Positions 33,545 through 42,143 of a stretch of DNA of 64,000 nt are shown in pieces (position 1 is the first letter of the stretch; the number at the start of each line of letters is the position of its first letter). The DNA lies in NCBI GenBank assembly GCA_965267355.1, contig OZ253956.1:1860001-1924000 (forward strand), written 5' to 3'. Made by a program: the position numbers and the translations under genes. The notes beneath the pieces are model-generated. The model was not told where the DNA came from. It saw only the letters and a program-made list of their open reading frames with translations, and did not search any database. Origin of the DNA: GCA-002793235 sp965267355. Its GTDB lineage: Bacteria; Bacteroidota; Bacteroidia; Flavobacteriales_E; Vicingaceae.

Positions 33545-35257
33545 TTAAGAAGTCATCCAATTTTGGAAATTGTTATTTTCCTCAATTTTAACAATTTGAT
33601 AATCTTTAAAATTATTTTCAGGCAAGTTGGCAGCAAAGGTAATTTTATATATTTTGCCAAATTCACGTTTTACAGATAGAGCTATTTCTTCATCTTTAAA
33701 ATAGTTACACCAATGTGTAAAATCTCCATTAATAGTAATTCCATTAATTGCAATAATATTATCATTAATACTTAATCCTAATTCCTCAGCTATCGAGCTA
33801 GGATAGATGTTGTCAACTTTACAAGTTCCATTATCGGTTCTTATTTTAATGCCTAAACCAGATTCATGGTAATTTGTACTTGGAATTATTTCCAATTTAC
33901 AACCAATATAACTTAAAGCATTATTTAAATAGGGGGTGTAATCTGCTGTTCCATGCAGTAAGTTAGTATATACTTCGTCAAAATCAACTCCTGATATTAC
34001 TTCTATTACATTTCTGTAATCACTATCAGAAACTCCTTTGCCTTGTTTAGCATAATCTTGATACAATACTTTCATTACATCATTCAATGACTTCTGATTG
34101 TTGGTATTTCTCATTATGAAAATATCAGTGACGAAAGCAATTAGAGCTCCTTCAGTATAAATTGATCCTTTTCTTCCTGGAGCTCCTTTAACGTAACCAT
34201 CTAGCCAAGTATCAAAAGAAGATTGTGCAACAGAATAATTATTAACTCCAAAATTATTGTAATGTCTTTCCAATAGTTTGTCAAAAGTTTTTTTGTATTG
34301 TTCCCAATTAAATACTTCCGAAGTTAGCAAGAACTTATCACCATAGTAGGTAGTAACACCTTCGTCAAGATAACCTAAATAAGTATAGTTTTCTTTTGAA
34401 TAATCGTAAGGATGCATTTCAATTGGTCGAATTTGTTTTACATTCCAAGTATGATACAATTCATGAGAGCTAACGCCTAATAATTCGTCATACCAACCTT
34501 CAGTTTTCATAATATCGTAAGAAGGTCCTAAAGCAATGGTAGTAGAGTTGGTATGTTCAACACCGTGATAAGTTCTGTGAGTTAGTATTTGAAACAAGAA
34601 ATGATAATCCTTGGTAGGAAAATCTCCAAAAGCTTCAATCTGTTTTTTCGAAAATTTCCTAAAGTCTTTTTCTAAGCGTTCAAAATCAGGTTTACACTCA
34701 CCCTGAAACCATAAATGAAACTCAACTCCTGATTCATTAAAAGAATGATGTTTAAGGGAATTACTTGCTATCAAAGGACAATCCACTAACTCATGGAAAT
34801 CCTTAGTTTCAAAATTGAGTTTAGATGTTGCTCTTAAACCAGAAGCTACTTCATAGTCGCTCGGTATTATTAATTCTAGTTGACAAGGTTCATTTTCTCT
34901 ACCAGGTACATATAAAAAGCAGTTTACGCCATTTATATAAAGCTGTTTATTATCCAAGTATGATGATCCTGCGTTTATTTCAGCGGCATAATAATTATAC
35001 TTAATATGGATGTTTGTATTGCCATTGGTTTCCACCTCCCATAAATCTTTAGTAATTTTTTTCGATGGAAGCTCATTTCCATTACTATCAAAAGCAGTCC
35101 ATTTCTGAACATTTTTAGCAAAGTTCCCCAACTCATACCTTCCTGGTCTCCATGCAGGTAGTTGTATTTCAAGCTTTTCAGAATTTACATTATTAATAAT
35201 GTACTCTATATCTATATAATGATTGTTAGGCTTTTGATAAGAAACGATGTATTTCAT
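33545..35257 (-). CDS. M61-family (glycyl aminopeptidase-like) metallopeptidase with PDZ domain
   Basis: The 570-residue protein has the zinc motif HELYH at residues 265-269 followed by TWNVKQIRP, and GYLDEGVTTYYGD with the third ligand Glu; both are typical of M61 peptidases. The N-terminal beta-rich domain (LPAWRPGRYELGNFAKNVQK) precedes it, and a C-terminal PDZ domain starts around residue 455 (GLGIKIRTDNGTCKVDNIYP). No signal peptide is seen, so it may act in the cytoplasm. M61 enzymes release N-terminal glycine or alanine, or act as endopeptidases. Confidence 0.93.
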   Translation of the reverse strand: MKYIVSYQKPNNHYIDIEYIINNVNSEKLEIQLPAWRPGRYELGNFAKNVQKWTAFDSNGNELPSKKITKDLWEVETNGNTNIHIKYNYYAAEINAGSSYLDNKQLYINGVNCFLYVPGRENEPCQLELIIPSDYEVASGLRATSKLNFETKDFHELVDCPLIASNSLKHHSFNESGVEFHLWFQGECKPDFERLEKDFRKFSKKQIEAFGDFPTKDYHFLFQILTHRTYHGVEHTNSTTIALGPSYDIMKTEGWYDELLGVSSHELYHTWNVKQIRPIEMHPYDYSKENYTYLGYLDEGVTTYYGDKFLLTSEVFNWEQYKKTFDKLLERHYNNFGVNNYSVAQSSFDTWLDGYVKGAPGRKGSIYTEGALIAFVTDIFIMRNTNNQKSLNDVMKVLYQDYAKQGKGVSDSDYRNVIEVISGVDFDEVYTNLLHGTADYTPYLNNALSYIGCKLEIIPSTNYHESGLGIKIRTDNGTCKVDNIYPSSIAEELGLSINDNIIAINGITINGDFTHWCNYFKDEEIALSVKREFGKIYKITFAANLPENNFKDYQIVKIEENNNFQNWMTS

Positions 35258-35260
35258 AAA

Positions 35261-35376
35261 TAAGTGATTAAGTAATGAGGTTAAAAGTAAAAAGTCTTTT
35301 AGTTAAAATGATTATTTCTGGTATAAACTTATAAACGAATTCAATTAAATTTTCAGATGCTTAACTTAATCACTTA
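35261..35376. repeat. 13-bp inverted repeat spanning the M61/lpdA divergent promoter region
   Basis: TAAGTGATTAAGT at 35261-35273 is the exact reverse complement of ACTTAATCACTTA at 35364-35376, 90 bases apart. The pair brackets most of the intergenic region between divergent genes. It may be two sites for the same regulator or a remnant of a small mobile repeat. Confidence 0.5.
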
Positions 35377-35380
35377 ATCA

Positions 35381-35412
35381 TTTAATTTCTTAACCAACTT
35401 TTACTAAATTCG
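35381..35412 (+). promoter_or_regulatory. possible promoter of lpdA
   Basis: TTTA at 35381-35384, a 20-base spacer and TAAATTCG at 35405-35412 resemble TTTG-N19-TAnnTTTG with one change in each box. The ATG of lpdA is 32 bases downstream. Confidence 0.4.
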
Positions 35413-35444
35413 CATACTTAAACACGATTAATAAATTTATAGAT

Positions 35445-36833
35445 ATGAGTTACGATGTTATTGTAGTTGGAAGTGGACCAGGTGGTTATGTTACTGCTAT
35501 TAGAGCTTCTCAATTAGGAATGAAAACTGCTGTAGTTGAAAAAGCTGAGCTAGGTGGTATTTGCTTAAACTGGGGATGTATTCCGACAAAGGCATTATTA
35601 AAAAGTGCTAATGTTTTTGAATACATCAATCATGCTGCTGATTATGGAATTAACATTAAAGATGCTAAAGCTGATTTTCCTGCTATTGTAAAGCGTAGTA
35701 GAGATGTAGCTGCAGGTATGAGTAATGGTATTCAATTCTTAATGAAGAAGAATAAGATTGATGTTATTGCTGGTACTGCTAAAGTAAAAGCTGGAAAGAA
35801 AGTTGAAGTAACTGATGATAAAGGTAAAGTAACTGAGTATGCTGCAAACAATATTATTATTGCAACAGGTGCTCGTTCTAGAGAATTACCAAACTTGCCA
35901 CAAGATGGTAAAAAGATTATAGGATATAGAGAAGCATTAGTTTTACCTAAACTACCTAAGAAAATGGTAGTAGTTGGTTCTGGTGCTATTGGAGTTGAGT
36001 TTGCATACTTCTACAACGCAATGGGTGTTGATGTTACTATTGTTGAGTACATGCCAAATATTGTTCCTGTAGAGGATGAAGAAGTATCTAAGCAATTAGG
36101 TCGTTCTTTCAAGAAATCTGGAATTAATGTAATGACTAACTCAGCAGTAGAAAGTGTTGATACTAAAGGTGCTGGTTGTAAAGTAAAAGTGAAAACTAAG
36201 AAAGGAGAAGAAACAATTGATTGTGATATTGTTCTTTCTGCGGTTGGTATCAAAAGAAATATTGAAAACATTGGATTAGAAGATGTAGGTATTGCGACTG
36301 ATAAGGACATCATCATTACTAACGATTTCTATCAAACTAACATTCCAGGTTATTATGCAATTGGTGATGTTGTTAAAGGGCCTGCATTAGCACACGTTGC
36401 TTCTGCTGAAGGTATTATTTGTGTTGAGAAGATTTCAGGTATGGATGTTGAACCATTAGACTATGGCAACATTCCAGGTTGTACTTACTGTGCTCCTGAA
36501 GTAGCTTCTGTTGGTATGACAGAGAAAGCTGCTAAAGAAGCTGGTTATGATGTTAAAGTTGGTAAGTTCCCATTCTCTGCATCTGGTAAAGCTAAGGCTG
36601 CTGGTCATAGCGATGGATTCATCAAGTTGGTATTCGATGCTAAGTATGGTGAGTTATTAGGTGGGCACATGATTGGTGCTAACGTTACTGAAATGATTGC
36701 TGAGATTGTTGCTATCAGAAAACTAGAAACAACTGGTCATGAGTTAATCAAAACAGTTCACCCTCACCCAACTATGAGTGAGGCGATTATGGAAGCTGCT
36801 GCTGCTGCTTATGATGAAGTAATTCACATGTAA
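35445..36833 (+). CDS. lpdA: dihydrolipoyl dehydrogenase (E3)
   Basis: The 462-residue flavoprotein has the FAD motif VVGSGPGGYVTAIRA and the redox disulfide in GGICLNWGCIPTKALL (Cys40 and Cys45). It also has the NAD motif VVVGSGAIGVEFA and the C-terminal catalytic pair in TVHPHPTMSEAIMEAA. It reoxidises dihydrolipoamide in 2-oxo acid dehydrogenase or glycine cleavage complexes. It is a single-gene transcript, flanked by a possible promoter and a strong terminator. Codon use is more G/C-rich and regular than in the glycan locus, as expected for a highly expressed gene. Confidence 0.97.
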   Translation: MSYDVIVVGSGPGGYVTAIRASQLGMKTAVVEKAELGGICLNWGCIPTKALLKSANVFEYINHAADYGINIKDAKADFPAIVKRSRDVAAGMSNGIQFLMKKNKIDVIAGTAKVKAGKKVEVTDDKGKVTEYAANNIIIATGARSRELPNLPQDGKKIIGYREALVLPKLPKKMVVVGSGAIGVEFAYFYNAMGVDVTIVEYMPNIVPVEDEEVSKQLGRSFKKSGINVMTNSAVESVDTKGAGCKVKVKTKKGEETIDCDIVLSAVGIKRNIENIGLEDVGIATDKDIIITNDFYQTNIPGYYAIGDVVKGPALAHVASAEGIICVEKISGMDVEPLDYGNIPGCTYCAPEVASVGMTEKAAKEAGYDVKVGKFPFSASGKAKAAGHSDGFIKLVFDAKYGELLGGHMIGANVTEMIAEIVAIRKLETTGHELIKTVHPHPTMSEAIMEAAAAAYDEVIHM

Positions 36834-36836
36834 TAA

Positions 36837-36862
36837 TTGTCATCCTGAGCTTGTCGAAGGAT
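36837..36862. repeat. copy of a widespread intergenic repeat (REP-like)
   Basis: Just after the lpdA stop codon lies a copy of the motif whose core is ATCCTGAGCTTGTCGAAGGA. From general knowledge this short imperfect palindrome occurs in intergenic regions of many unrelated bacteria. Outer bases ATCCT and AGGAT pair. Only one copy is in this window. Confidence 0.55.
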
Positions 36863-36879
36863 AGATAAAAGAGATACAC

Positions 36880-36911
36880 AAATCCCGCTCAATTTGAGTG
36901 GGATTTTTTTT
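36880..36911 (+). terminator. intrinsic terminator after lpdA
   Basis: AAATCCCGCTCAA and TTGAGTGGGATTT form a stem with one G-T pair, followed by a run of T to 36911. Confidence 0.85.
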
Positions 36912-37015
36912 ATCCAATTAAAAAACCCACCTTTGCAGCCGCTACTTTATTAAATTGTAGCTGTGAACCACCAAATTGGTATCGATTCTTAGCGATTAAG
37001 TCCCGCAGAAAAGTA

Positions 37016-37032
37016 TGTACCGATTCGGTACA
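37016..37032 (+). promoter_or_regulatory. leader hairpin before the DEAD-box helicase gene
   Basis: TGTACCG ATT CGGTACA is a perfect 7-bp stem with a three-base loop. It ends 12 bases before the preferred ATG at 37045. A possible -7-like ACCTTTG at 36929-36935 would give a leader of about 100 bases, so the hairpin would sit in the 5' untranslated region. Confidence 0.45.
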
Positions 37033-37044
37033 ACTTATAAGAAA

Positions 37045-38787
37045 ATGACATTTAAAGATTTAGGTCTAAGTAAAGACATACTTAGGTCAATTAGTGAGAT
37101 TGGTTTTGAACAACCATCTGAAATTCAAGAAAAATCTATTCCTGTATTATTAGATACTGATAGAGATTATGTTGGTTTAGCACAAACGGGAACTGGTAAA
37201 ACAGCTGCCTTTGGTTTACCAATGATTCAGCAAATAGATCCGAGTTATAGAGCCATACAAGCTTTAATACTTTGCCCTACTCGTGAATTATGTTTACAGA
37301 TAGCTAAAGAGCTAGAGGCTTACTCTAAGTATTCTGACGGAGTAAAGGTAGTAGCAGTTTATGGTGGAGCAAGTATTTCCGACCAAATAAGAACTATCAA
37401 GAGAGGTGTAAACATAGTTGTGGGTACTCCAGGTAGAACTATCGATTTAATTAACCGTAAGGCATTGAATTTTGATAGTGTATCCAAACTAGTGTTAGAC
37501 GAAGCTGATGAGATGCTAAATATGGGGTTTAAAGAGGATATCAATGAGATATTAAAATCTACTCCTCCTTTTAAAAGAACATGGTTGTTTTCTGCCACTA
37601 TGCCAAAAGAAGTGGAGAAGATTGCAAGTAACTATATGGAAGATCCATTTAAGATTACTGTAGGAACTAAGAATAGTTCGGCTAAGAACATTGATCATAA
37701 ATTCTGTTTAGTAAACGGAAGAGATAAGTATCATGCTTTAAGAAGATTTGTTGACTATTCACCTGGAATGTTTGGAATTGTTTTTACAAGAACAAGAAGG
37801 GAAGCAAAACAAGTTGCTGAGAATTTAATGAATGATGGCTACAATGCTGATGCATTGCATGGGGATTTATCTCAAGCACAGCGTGATACTGTAATGGGTA
37901 AGTTTAGGAAAAAAAATATACAAGTATTGGTTGCAACTGATGTAGCAGCTAGAGGTATAGATGTTGATGATGTTACCCATGTATTTCATTATGAACTACC
38001 AGACGAAATAGAAAGTTATACGCATAGGAGTGGTAGAACAGCAAGAGCAGGTAAATCAGGTATTTCTATAGCTTTAATTAGCCCTTCTAAATCTAGCAGA
38101 ATTAAGTTGGTTGAAAAACAGATAGGAAAGAAATTAGAATTAATTAAAGCTCCAACTGGTGAAGAAATCTGTGGTATTCAATTAATGAATATGATAAATA
38201 GCGTCTATGAAGTTGAAGTAAATGAAAAAGGTATTGCACCTTATGTAGCTCAAATTCATGAACATTTAAAAGATTTTTCCAAGGAAGAGTTAATCGAACG
38301 ATTTGTATCTGTAGAGTTTAATCGATTTTTAAAAGACTATCAAAAAGCTGGAGACATCAATGTTGATCCGAGCAGAATGAAGAAAGGTAGAGAAAGTTCA
38401 GGAGGTAGGAAAGATAAAGGGGAAGCAAATAAAAACAGAGTATTTATCAATATTGGTAAAATGGATGGCTTTGAGAATAAAGGTCAACTATTAGGTTTTG
38501 TTTGTAATAATTCTGGCTTAGATGGTAACTCGGTGGGTAAGATTGATTTGTTCGATAGCTTTGCTTTTATGAGTGTTGAAGATGGTGCAGGTGAGTACTT
38601 GATTAAAAAAATGGATGGAAAGACCGTTGAAAGCAGAAAAATAAGAGTTGAATTTTCTAATGATAAACCTAAAGGTGGAGGAGGAAGAGGAAGAAAGTCT
38701 GATAATAGAAGTGGTGGTAGAAGAAGATCTGAAGGTTCTAAAAAAGGTAGCGACAGAAATTTTAAAGAAAGAAGAAAGAGAAGATAA
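37045..38787 (+). CDS. DEAD-box ATP-dependent RNA helicase (DeaD/CsdA-like)
   Basis: All helicase motifs are visible: the Q motif FEQPSEIQEKSIP, AQTGTGKTAAF, PTRELCLQIA, VLDEADEML, FSATMP, then in domain 2 ARGIDVDDV and HRSGRTARAG. A DbpA-like RNA-binding domain follows (NRVFINIGKMDGFENKGQLL), ending in an Arg/Gly/Lys-rich tail (GGGGRGRKSDNRSGGRRRS). An upstream in-frame ATG at 37015 would add ten residues, but it lies in a perfect hairpin. MTFKDLGLS, the usual opening of the family, starts at 37045 and gives 580 residues. Role: unwinding RNA in ribosome assembly and cold adaptation. Confidence 0.93.
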   Translation: MTFKDLGLSKDILRSISEIGFEQPSEIQEKSIPVLLDTDRDYVGLAQTGTGKTAAFGLPMIQQIDPSYRAIQALILCPTRELCLQIAKELEAYSKYSDGVKVVAVYGGASISDQIRTIKRGVNIVVGTPGRTIDLINRKALNFDSVSKLVLDEADEMLNMGFKEDINEILKSTPPFKRTWLFSATMPKEVEKIASNYMEDPFKITVGTKNSSAKNIDHKFCLVNGRDKYHALRRFVDYSPGMFGIVFTRTRREAKQVAENLMNDGYNADALHGDLSQAQRDTVMGKFRKKNIQVLVATDVAARGIDVDDVTHVFHYELPDEIESYTHRSGRTARAGKSGISIALISPSKSSRIKLVEKQIGKKLELIKAPTGEEICGIQLMNMINSVYEVEVNEKGIAPYVAQIHEHLKDFSKEELIERFVSVEFNRFLKDYQKAGDINVDPSRMKKGRESSGGRKDKGEANKNRVFINIGKMDGFENKGQLLGFVCNNSGLDGNSVGKIDLFDSFAFMSVEDGAGEYLIKKMDGKTVESRKIRVEFSNDKPKGGGGRGRKSDNRSGGRRRSEGSKKGSDRNFKERRKRR

Positions 38788-39456
38788 TTATTGAGATAGA
38801 AACTCTTTTTCGATTAGTTCACTTGACTTAACTACTTTTTTACTCCAGTTAATCAGTAATTCAGTTTGCTCATCCTGGTTTAATTGCCAATTAATATTGG
38901 ATTGTTTTAAACGTTTACTTAGTTCATACAAAGTAATAGCAGCAGATACTGAAATGTTTAAGCTTTCGGTAAAACCATACATGGGTATTTTAACATAACC
39001 ATCTACATTTGTCATAGCCACATTAGAAAGTCCTGTCATTTCAGTCCCAAACATTAAAGCAACTTTGTTGTCTAAAGGTAAATCTTCAATTAAACAGTCG
39101 TTTGTATGAGGAGTAGTGGCATATACTTTATACCCATTGTTTTTTAAAGTATTAATGCAATCCAGGGTATTATTTTCTTTTTCATTGTATTTGTGTAGAT
39201 CTATCCATTTAGAAGCACCCATTACAACTTTTGGGTTAAGGGTATATTCATTATCATTTTCTATAATATGAATATCTTGAACCCCAAAAACATCACACGA
39301 TCTTAAAACAGCACTTGCATTCTGAGGCTGAAAGATATCTTCTAATACTACAGTTATATATCGAGTGCGTTCAGCAATAATTTGATGAAACAACTCCTGT
39401 TTGTGTTCCGATACAAATGAAAGTAAATAATCTAGAAGCTGTTCTTGTTTACTCAT
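38788..39456 (-). CDS. trmH: SpoU/TrmH-family tRNA/rRNA 2'-O-methyltransferase
   Basis: The 222-residue protein has SPOUT motifs: motif 1 VLEDIFQPQNASAVLRSCDVF with the conserved Asn and Arg, motif 2 VALMFGTEMTGLS and motif 3 IPMYGFTESLNISVSAAI. The overall match is to TrmH, which methylates the ribose of G18 in tRNA with SAM. A C-terminal helical tail (LNQDEQTELLINWSKKVVK) also fits TrmH. The gene converges on the DEAD-box helicase with no gap; the two share no bases. Assignment to TrmH rather than another SpoU enzyme is probable. Confidence 0.88.
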   Translation of the reverse strand: MSKQEQLLDYLLSFVSEHKQELFHQIIAERTRYITVVLEDIFQPQNASAVLRSCDVFGVQDIHIIENDNEYTLNPKVVMGASKWIDLHKYNEKENNTLDCINTLKNNGYKVYATTPHTNDCLIEDLPLDNKVALMFGTEMTGLSNVAMTNVDGYVKIPMYGFTESLNISVSAAITLYELSKRLKQSNINWQLNQDEQTELLINWSKKVVKSSELIEKEFLSQ

Positions 39457-39467
39457 AAGGTAAAAAT

Positions 39468-39499
39468 AAAAAAGGCTTCCCGATTTCGGAAAGCCTTTT
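39468..39499 (-). terminator. intrinsic terminator of the HU gene
   Basis: On the minus strand AAAAGGCTTTCCGA and TCGGGAAGCCTTTT pair with one mismatch and are followed by a T-run (complement of 39462-39473). It lies 18 bases beyond the HU stop codon and just before the trmH start. Confidence 0.8.
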
Positions 39500-39517
39500 C
39501 GAAATCCTTAATAAGAA

Positions 39518-39790
39518 TTAGTTTACAGCTTTTGCTAAAGCAGCACCAGCTTTAAATTTAGCTACTTTTTTAGCAGCAATTTTGATAGTAGCACCAGTTT
39601 GTGGGTTTCTACCAGTTCTAGCAGCTCTTTTAGAAACAGACCAAGTTCCGAATCCGATTAAAGAAACTTTACCACCTTTTTTAAGTGTACCTGCTACGTT
39701 AGAAGTTAAAGATTCTAATGCTCTTTTTGCGTCAGCTTTTGATAAGTTAGCATCTTTTGCCATCGCATCAATTAATTCTTGTTTGTTCAT
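39518..39790 (-). CDS. hup: HU-family DNA-binding protein
   Basis: The 90-residue protein starts MNKQELIDAMAKDANLSKAD and contains GFGTWSVSKRAARTGRNPQTG, the beta-arm with the conserved Arg and Asn-Pro that intercalates in DNA, ending in KVAKFKAGAALAKAVN. HU bends and compacts DNA as a dimer. The gene has a perfect promoter (39841-39870), a 50-base leader and its own terminator, consistent with high expression as a single gene. Confidence 0.96.
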   Translation of the reverse strand: MNKQELIDAMAKDANLSKADAKRALESLTSNVAGTLKKGGKVSLIGFGTWSVSKRAARTGRNPQTGATIKIAAKKVAKFKAGAALAKAVN

Positions 39791-39840
39791 TTTGATTTGA
39801 TTTTAAGTTAAACAATTAAATTTCTTCTATTAAACTCAAA

Positions 39841-39870
39841 CAAATATAGACCAATTCAGTATTTACGCAA
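39841..39870 (-). promoter_or_regulatory. consensus promoter of the HU gene
   Basis: On the minus strand TTG (39870-39868), a 19-base spacer and TATATTTG (39848-39841) form a full match to the flavobacterial housekeeping promoter. It lies about 50 bases upstream of the HU ATG. Confidence 0.8.
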
Positions 39871-39973
39871 GTTTTAGAGCCAAAAAACGCTGAAATTGTT
39901 GATAAATAAGGGGTTTTGTTAATAACTATGGCTGTAGCCCTTGCTGGATAAGGCTTTTAGGGTGGGGTTAATC

Positions 39974-40369
39974 TTACTTTTCAAAGACTCTATCTTTACC
40001 TAAAAATTCAGGAGATTGTACTGATAATACTTTCATTGGAACTTCAGAAGTAACCTTTAAAGAATGAAACGTGTTTTGAGGAATTCTAAAATAATCTCCG
40101 CTTTTAATGCTAAATGTTTTTTCTCCAACAGTCATATCTCCATTGCCCTCTATTACATGAATAATTTCAGAATGAGTTTCATGTTTGTGAGACTTTACAG
40201 CTTTTTTTATCCATATAACAAATGAGGTAGAAAGTTCATCGGTATCTAGTTTTTTTACCAAAATGTTGTCATAATATTCGTGCGGCTTAACATCAGTTAG
40301 GTTGGTTATTTCTTGAGAAGAAGCAGTTATGGTGAAAGCAAGGGTAAATAAAAATAATAGGGCTTTCAT
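39974..40369 (-). CDS. exported cupin-domain protein
   Basis: A 131-residue protein with a signal peptide (MKALLFLFTLAFTITASSQ) and one cupin barrel: HKHETHSEIIHVIEGNGDMT (motif 1, metal-binding His/Glu) and GDYFRIPQNTFHSLKV (motif 2). Small exported cupins of this sort bind a metal and often a small ligand, but its reaction is unknown. It starts three bases after the ftcD stop codon, so the two are co-transcribed; any link to histidine breakdown is unproven. Confidence 0.82.
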   Translation of the reverse strand: MKALLFLFTLAFTITASSQEITNLTDVKPHEYYDNILVKKLDTDELSTSFVIWIKKAVKSHKHETHSEIIHVIEGNGDMTVGEKTFSIKSGDYFRIPQNTFHSLKVTSEVPMKVLSVQSPEFLGKDRVFEK

Positions 40370-40372
40370 GAT

Positions 40373-42067
40373 TTACATTTTAGAATTAATCAAATCAATG
40401 GTGTCTTTTTCTATTGCAATAGTTTTTTGATAGATTTCTTCAGCTTTATTAATAATGTTATCAGCAAAGACTCTATCTTTTATATCTTTTGCATTAATTT
40501 TTACATTGAAGTAAGCACCAGTTACTGCTGTTTTAGCACATAGTATCCCTACAGCACTATCTGATAAAGAACTTTGCATTCCATCTTTAAGCATAGCTTG
40601 GGCAACTTCCATTGAGTTGTAGGCTGTTTCCATTACTTTAAAAGGTACTTCTGTAGCATATTTTGTAGCTTCTTCAATTGCTTCTGCTCTTAATGCTTTT
40701 TCTTCATCAGTATCTTTTGGCATTCTAAATCCATCAATTATTTTATTGAAAGCATTAGTGTCTTCATCTACTAACCAAAGTAAAGTTTCTTTATATGCTT
40801 GTCCTTTTTTAGCCCATTCAGAAAACTCTTCCCATCTGTCATCCCATCCAGCTTTATGTCCTGATAGATTAGCCACCATTGTACCTAATGCAACTCCTAA
40901 TGTCCCTACGTAAGCAGAAATAGAACCTCCACCTGGAGCCATAGATTCACCAGCAGTTTCATCGGCAAAGTCTGATAAGTTAAAATCAACTAATTTCTTT
41001 TGAGTATTGTCTTCCAACATGTACTCAATGATTTTTTCTTCAGGATTGAATGGTTTTAACTCATCTAAACCAAGGGACTTAATCGCAATTTTTATTTTTT
41101 CTGCTTCTGAACAACCTAAGCTTCTTTGCTGTTTTACTAGATAGTAATCTGCTGCATCTAACATTGCTTGTAAAGGAATTAAACCTACTAATTCAGAACC
41201 AGTAACTCTAAGTCCTCTTGCATCAGCAGCTTTACAGGTCTCATCAAACGCAACATGCATGGATGTAATGCTAATATTGGTTAAGTTGTACGAAATCTGA
41301 GCAACACCATATTCTTCAATAAACCAACCAATACCTTTTACAGCTTTTAATTTACCAGGAATACGAACAGGCTCCCCATTCTCATCTAAAACTTTTTTCC
41401 CGGTAGGTTTTCCATCTTCTGTTTTAACTCTCCCAGCTTCTCTAATATCAAATGCTATAGCGTTTGCTCTTCTAGTTGAAGTGGTGTTTAAGTTAACATT
41501 GTATGCAATTAAGAAATCTCTAGCACTAATAGCAGTTGCTCCCGTTCCTTTAACTTTATCATTAAATTCAGCTGGACCAAAATCTGGTTTCCAATTAGGG
41601 TTAGATAATTTTTCTTTTAGTCCTTCATATTCTCCAGAACGGCAGTTGGCTAAGTTTTTTCTCTTTTCTTCTTGAGCAGCATTTTCGTAGCAATAAATAG
41701 GGATTTGTAATTCGCTACCAACTCGTTCTGCCAATTTATGAGCATATTTTACGGTTTCTTCCATCGTAATTCCAGAAATAGGAACTAGAGGACATACATC
41801 TGTAGCACCAAATCTTGGGTGTTCACCTGAGTGTTTGCTCATATCAATCAACTCAGAAGCTTTTTTTATTAATAAGAATGCTGCATCTATAACATTTTGA
41901 GGTTCACCAACAAAGGTGATAACGGTTCTATTTGTAGCTTTTCCAGGATCAATATCAAGTAATTTAACGCCTTCAACAGTTTCAACTACCGATGCTATGG
42001 TTTTAATTTTTGCTTCATCTCTTCCTTCACTAATGTTAGGAACACATTCTATTAATTGCTTGCTCAT
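40373..42067 (-). CDS. ftcD: glutamate formimidoyltransferase / formimidoyltetrahydrofolate cyclodeaminase
   Basis: The 564-residue bifunctional enzyme has the N-terminal formiminotransferase domain (LIECVPNISEGRDE, HPRFGATDVCPLVPI, YNLTNISITSMHVAFDE) and the C-terminal four-helix cyclodeaminase domain (ESMAPGGGSISAYVGTLG, ALGTMVANLSGHKAGWDD). It transfers the formimino group of N-formiminoglutamate to tetrahydrofolate and releases ammonia, the last step of one histidine degradation route. Full length matches the eukaryotic-like fused form common in Bacteroidota. A -7 box TAGCTTTG is seen at 42090-42097 on the minus strand, 22 bases before the ATG. Confidence 0.95.
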   Translation of the reverse strand: MSKQLIECVPNISEGRDEAKIKTIASVVETVEGVKLLDIDPGKATNRTVITFVGEPQNVIDAAFLLIKKASELIDMSKHSGEHPRFGATDVCPLVPISGITMEETVKYAHKLAERVGSELQIPIYCYENAAQEEKRKNLANCRSGEYEGLKEKLSNPNWKPDFGPAEFNDKVKGTGATAISARDFLIAYNVNLNTTSTRRANAIAFDIREAGRVKTEDGKPTGKKVLDENGEPVRIPGKLKAVKGIGWFIEEYGVAQISYNLTNISITSMHVAFDETCKAADARGLRVTGSELVGLIPLQAMLDAADYYLVKQQRSLGCSEAEKIKIAIKSLGLDELKPFNPEEKIIEYMLEDNTQKKLVDFNLSDFADETAGESMAPGGGSISAYVGTLGVALGTMVANLSGHKAGWDDRWEEFSEWAKKGQAYKETLLWLVDEDTNAFNKIIDGFRMPKDTDEEKALRAEAIEEATKYATEVPFKVMETAYNSMEVAQAMLKDGMQSSLSDSAVGILCAKTAVTGAYFNVKINAKDIKDRVFADNIINKAEEIYQKTIAIEKDTIDLINSKM

Positions 42068-42143
42068 TTCGATTAAATTTTAAGAGAAACAAAGCTAACA
42101 TTTGATTAAGAAATGAAGAAATTAAGAGGAGACTTTTTTAAGT

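Noticed and set aside
39900..39973. Possible terminator after the cupin gene (AGCCTT/AAGGGCT)
   Set aside because: The stem is short with a bulge and there is no T-run on the minus strand, so the support is too weak to list.
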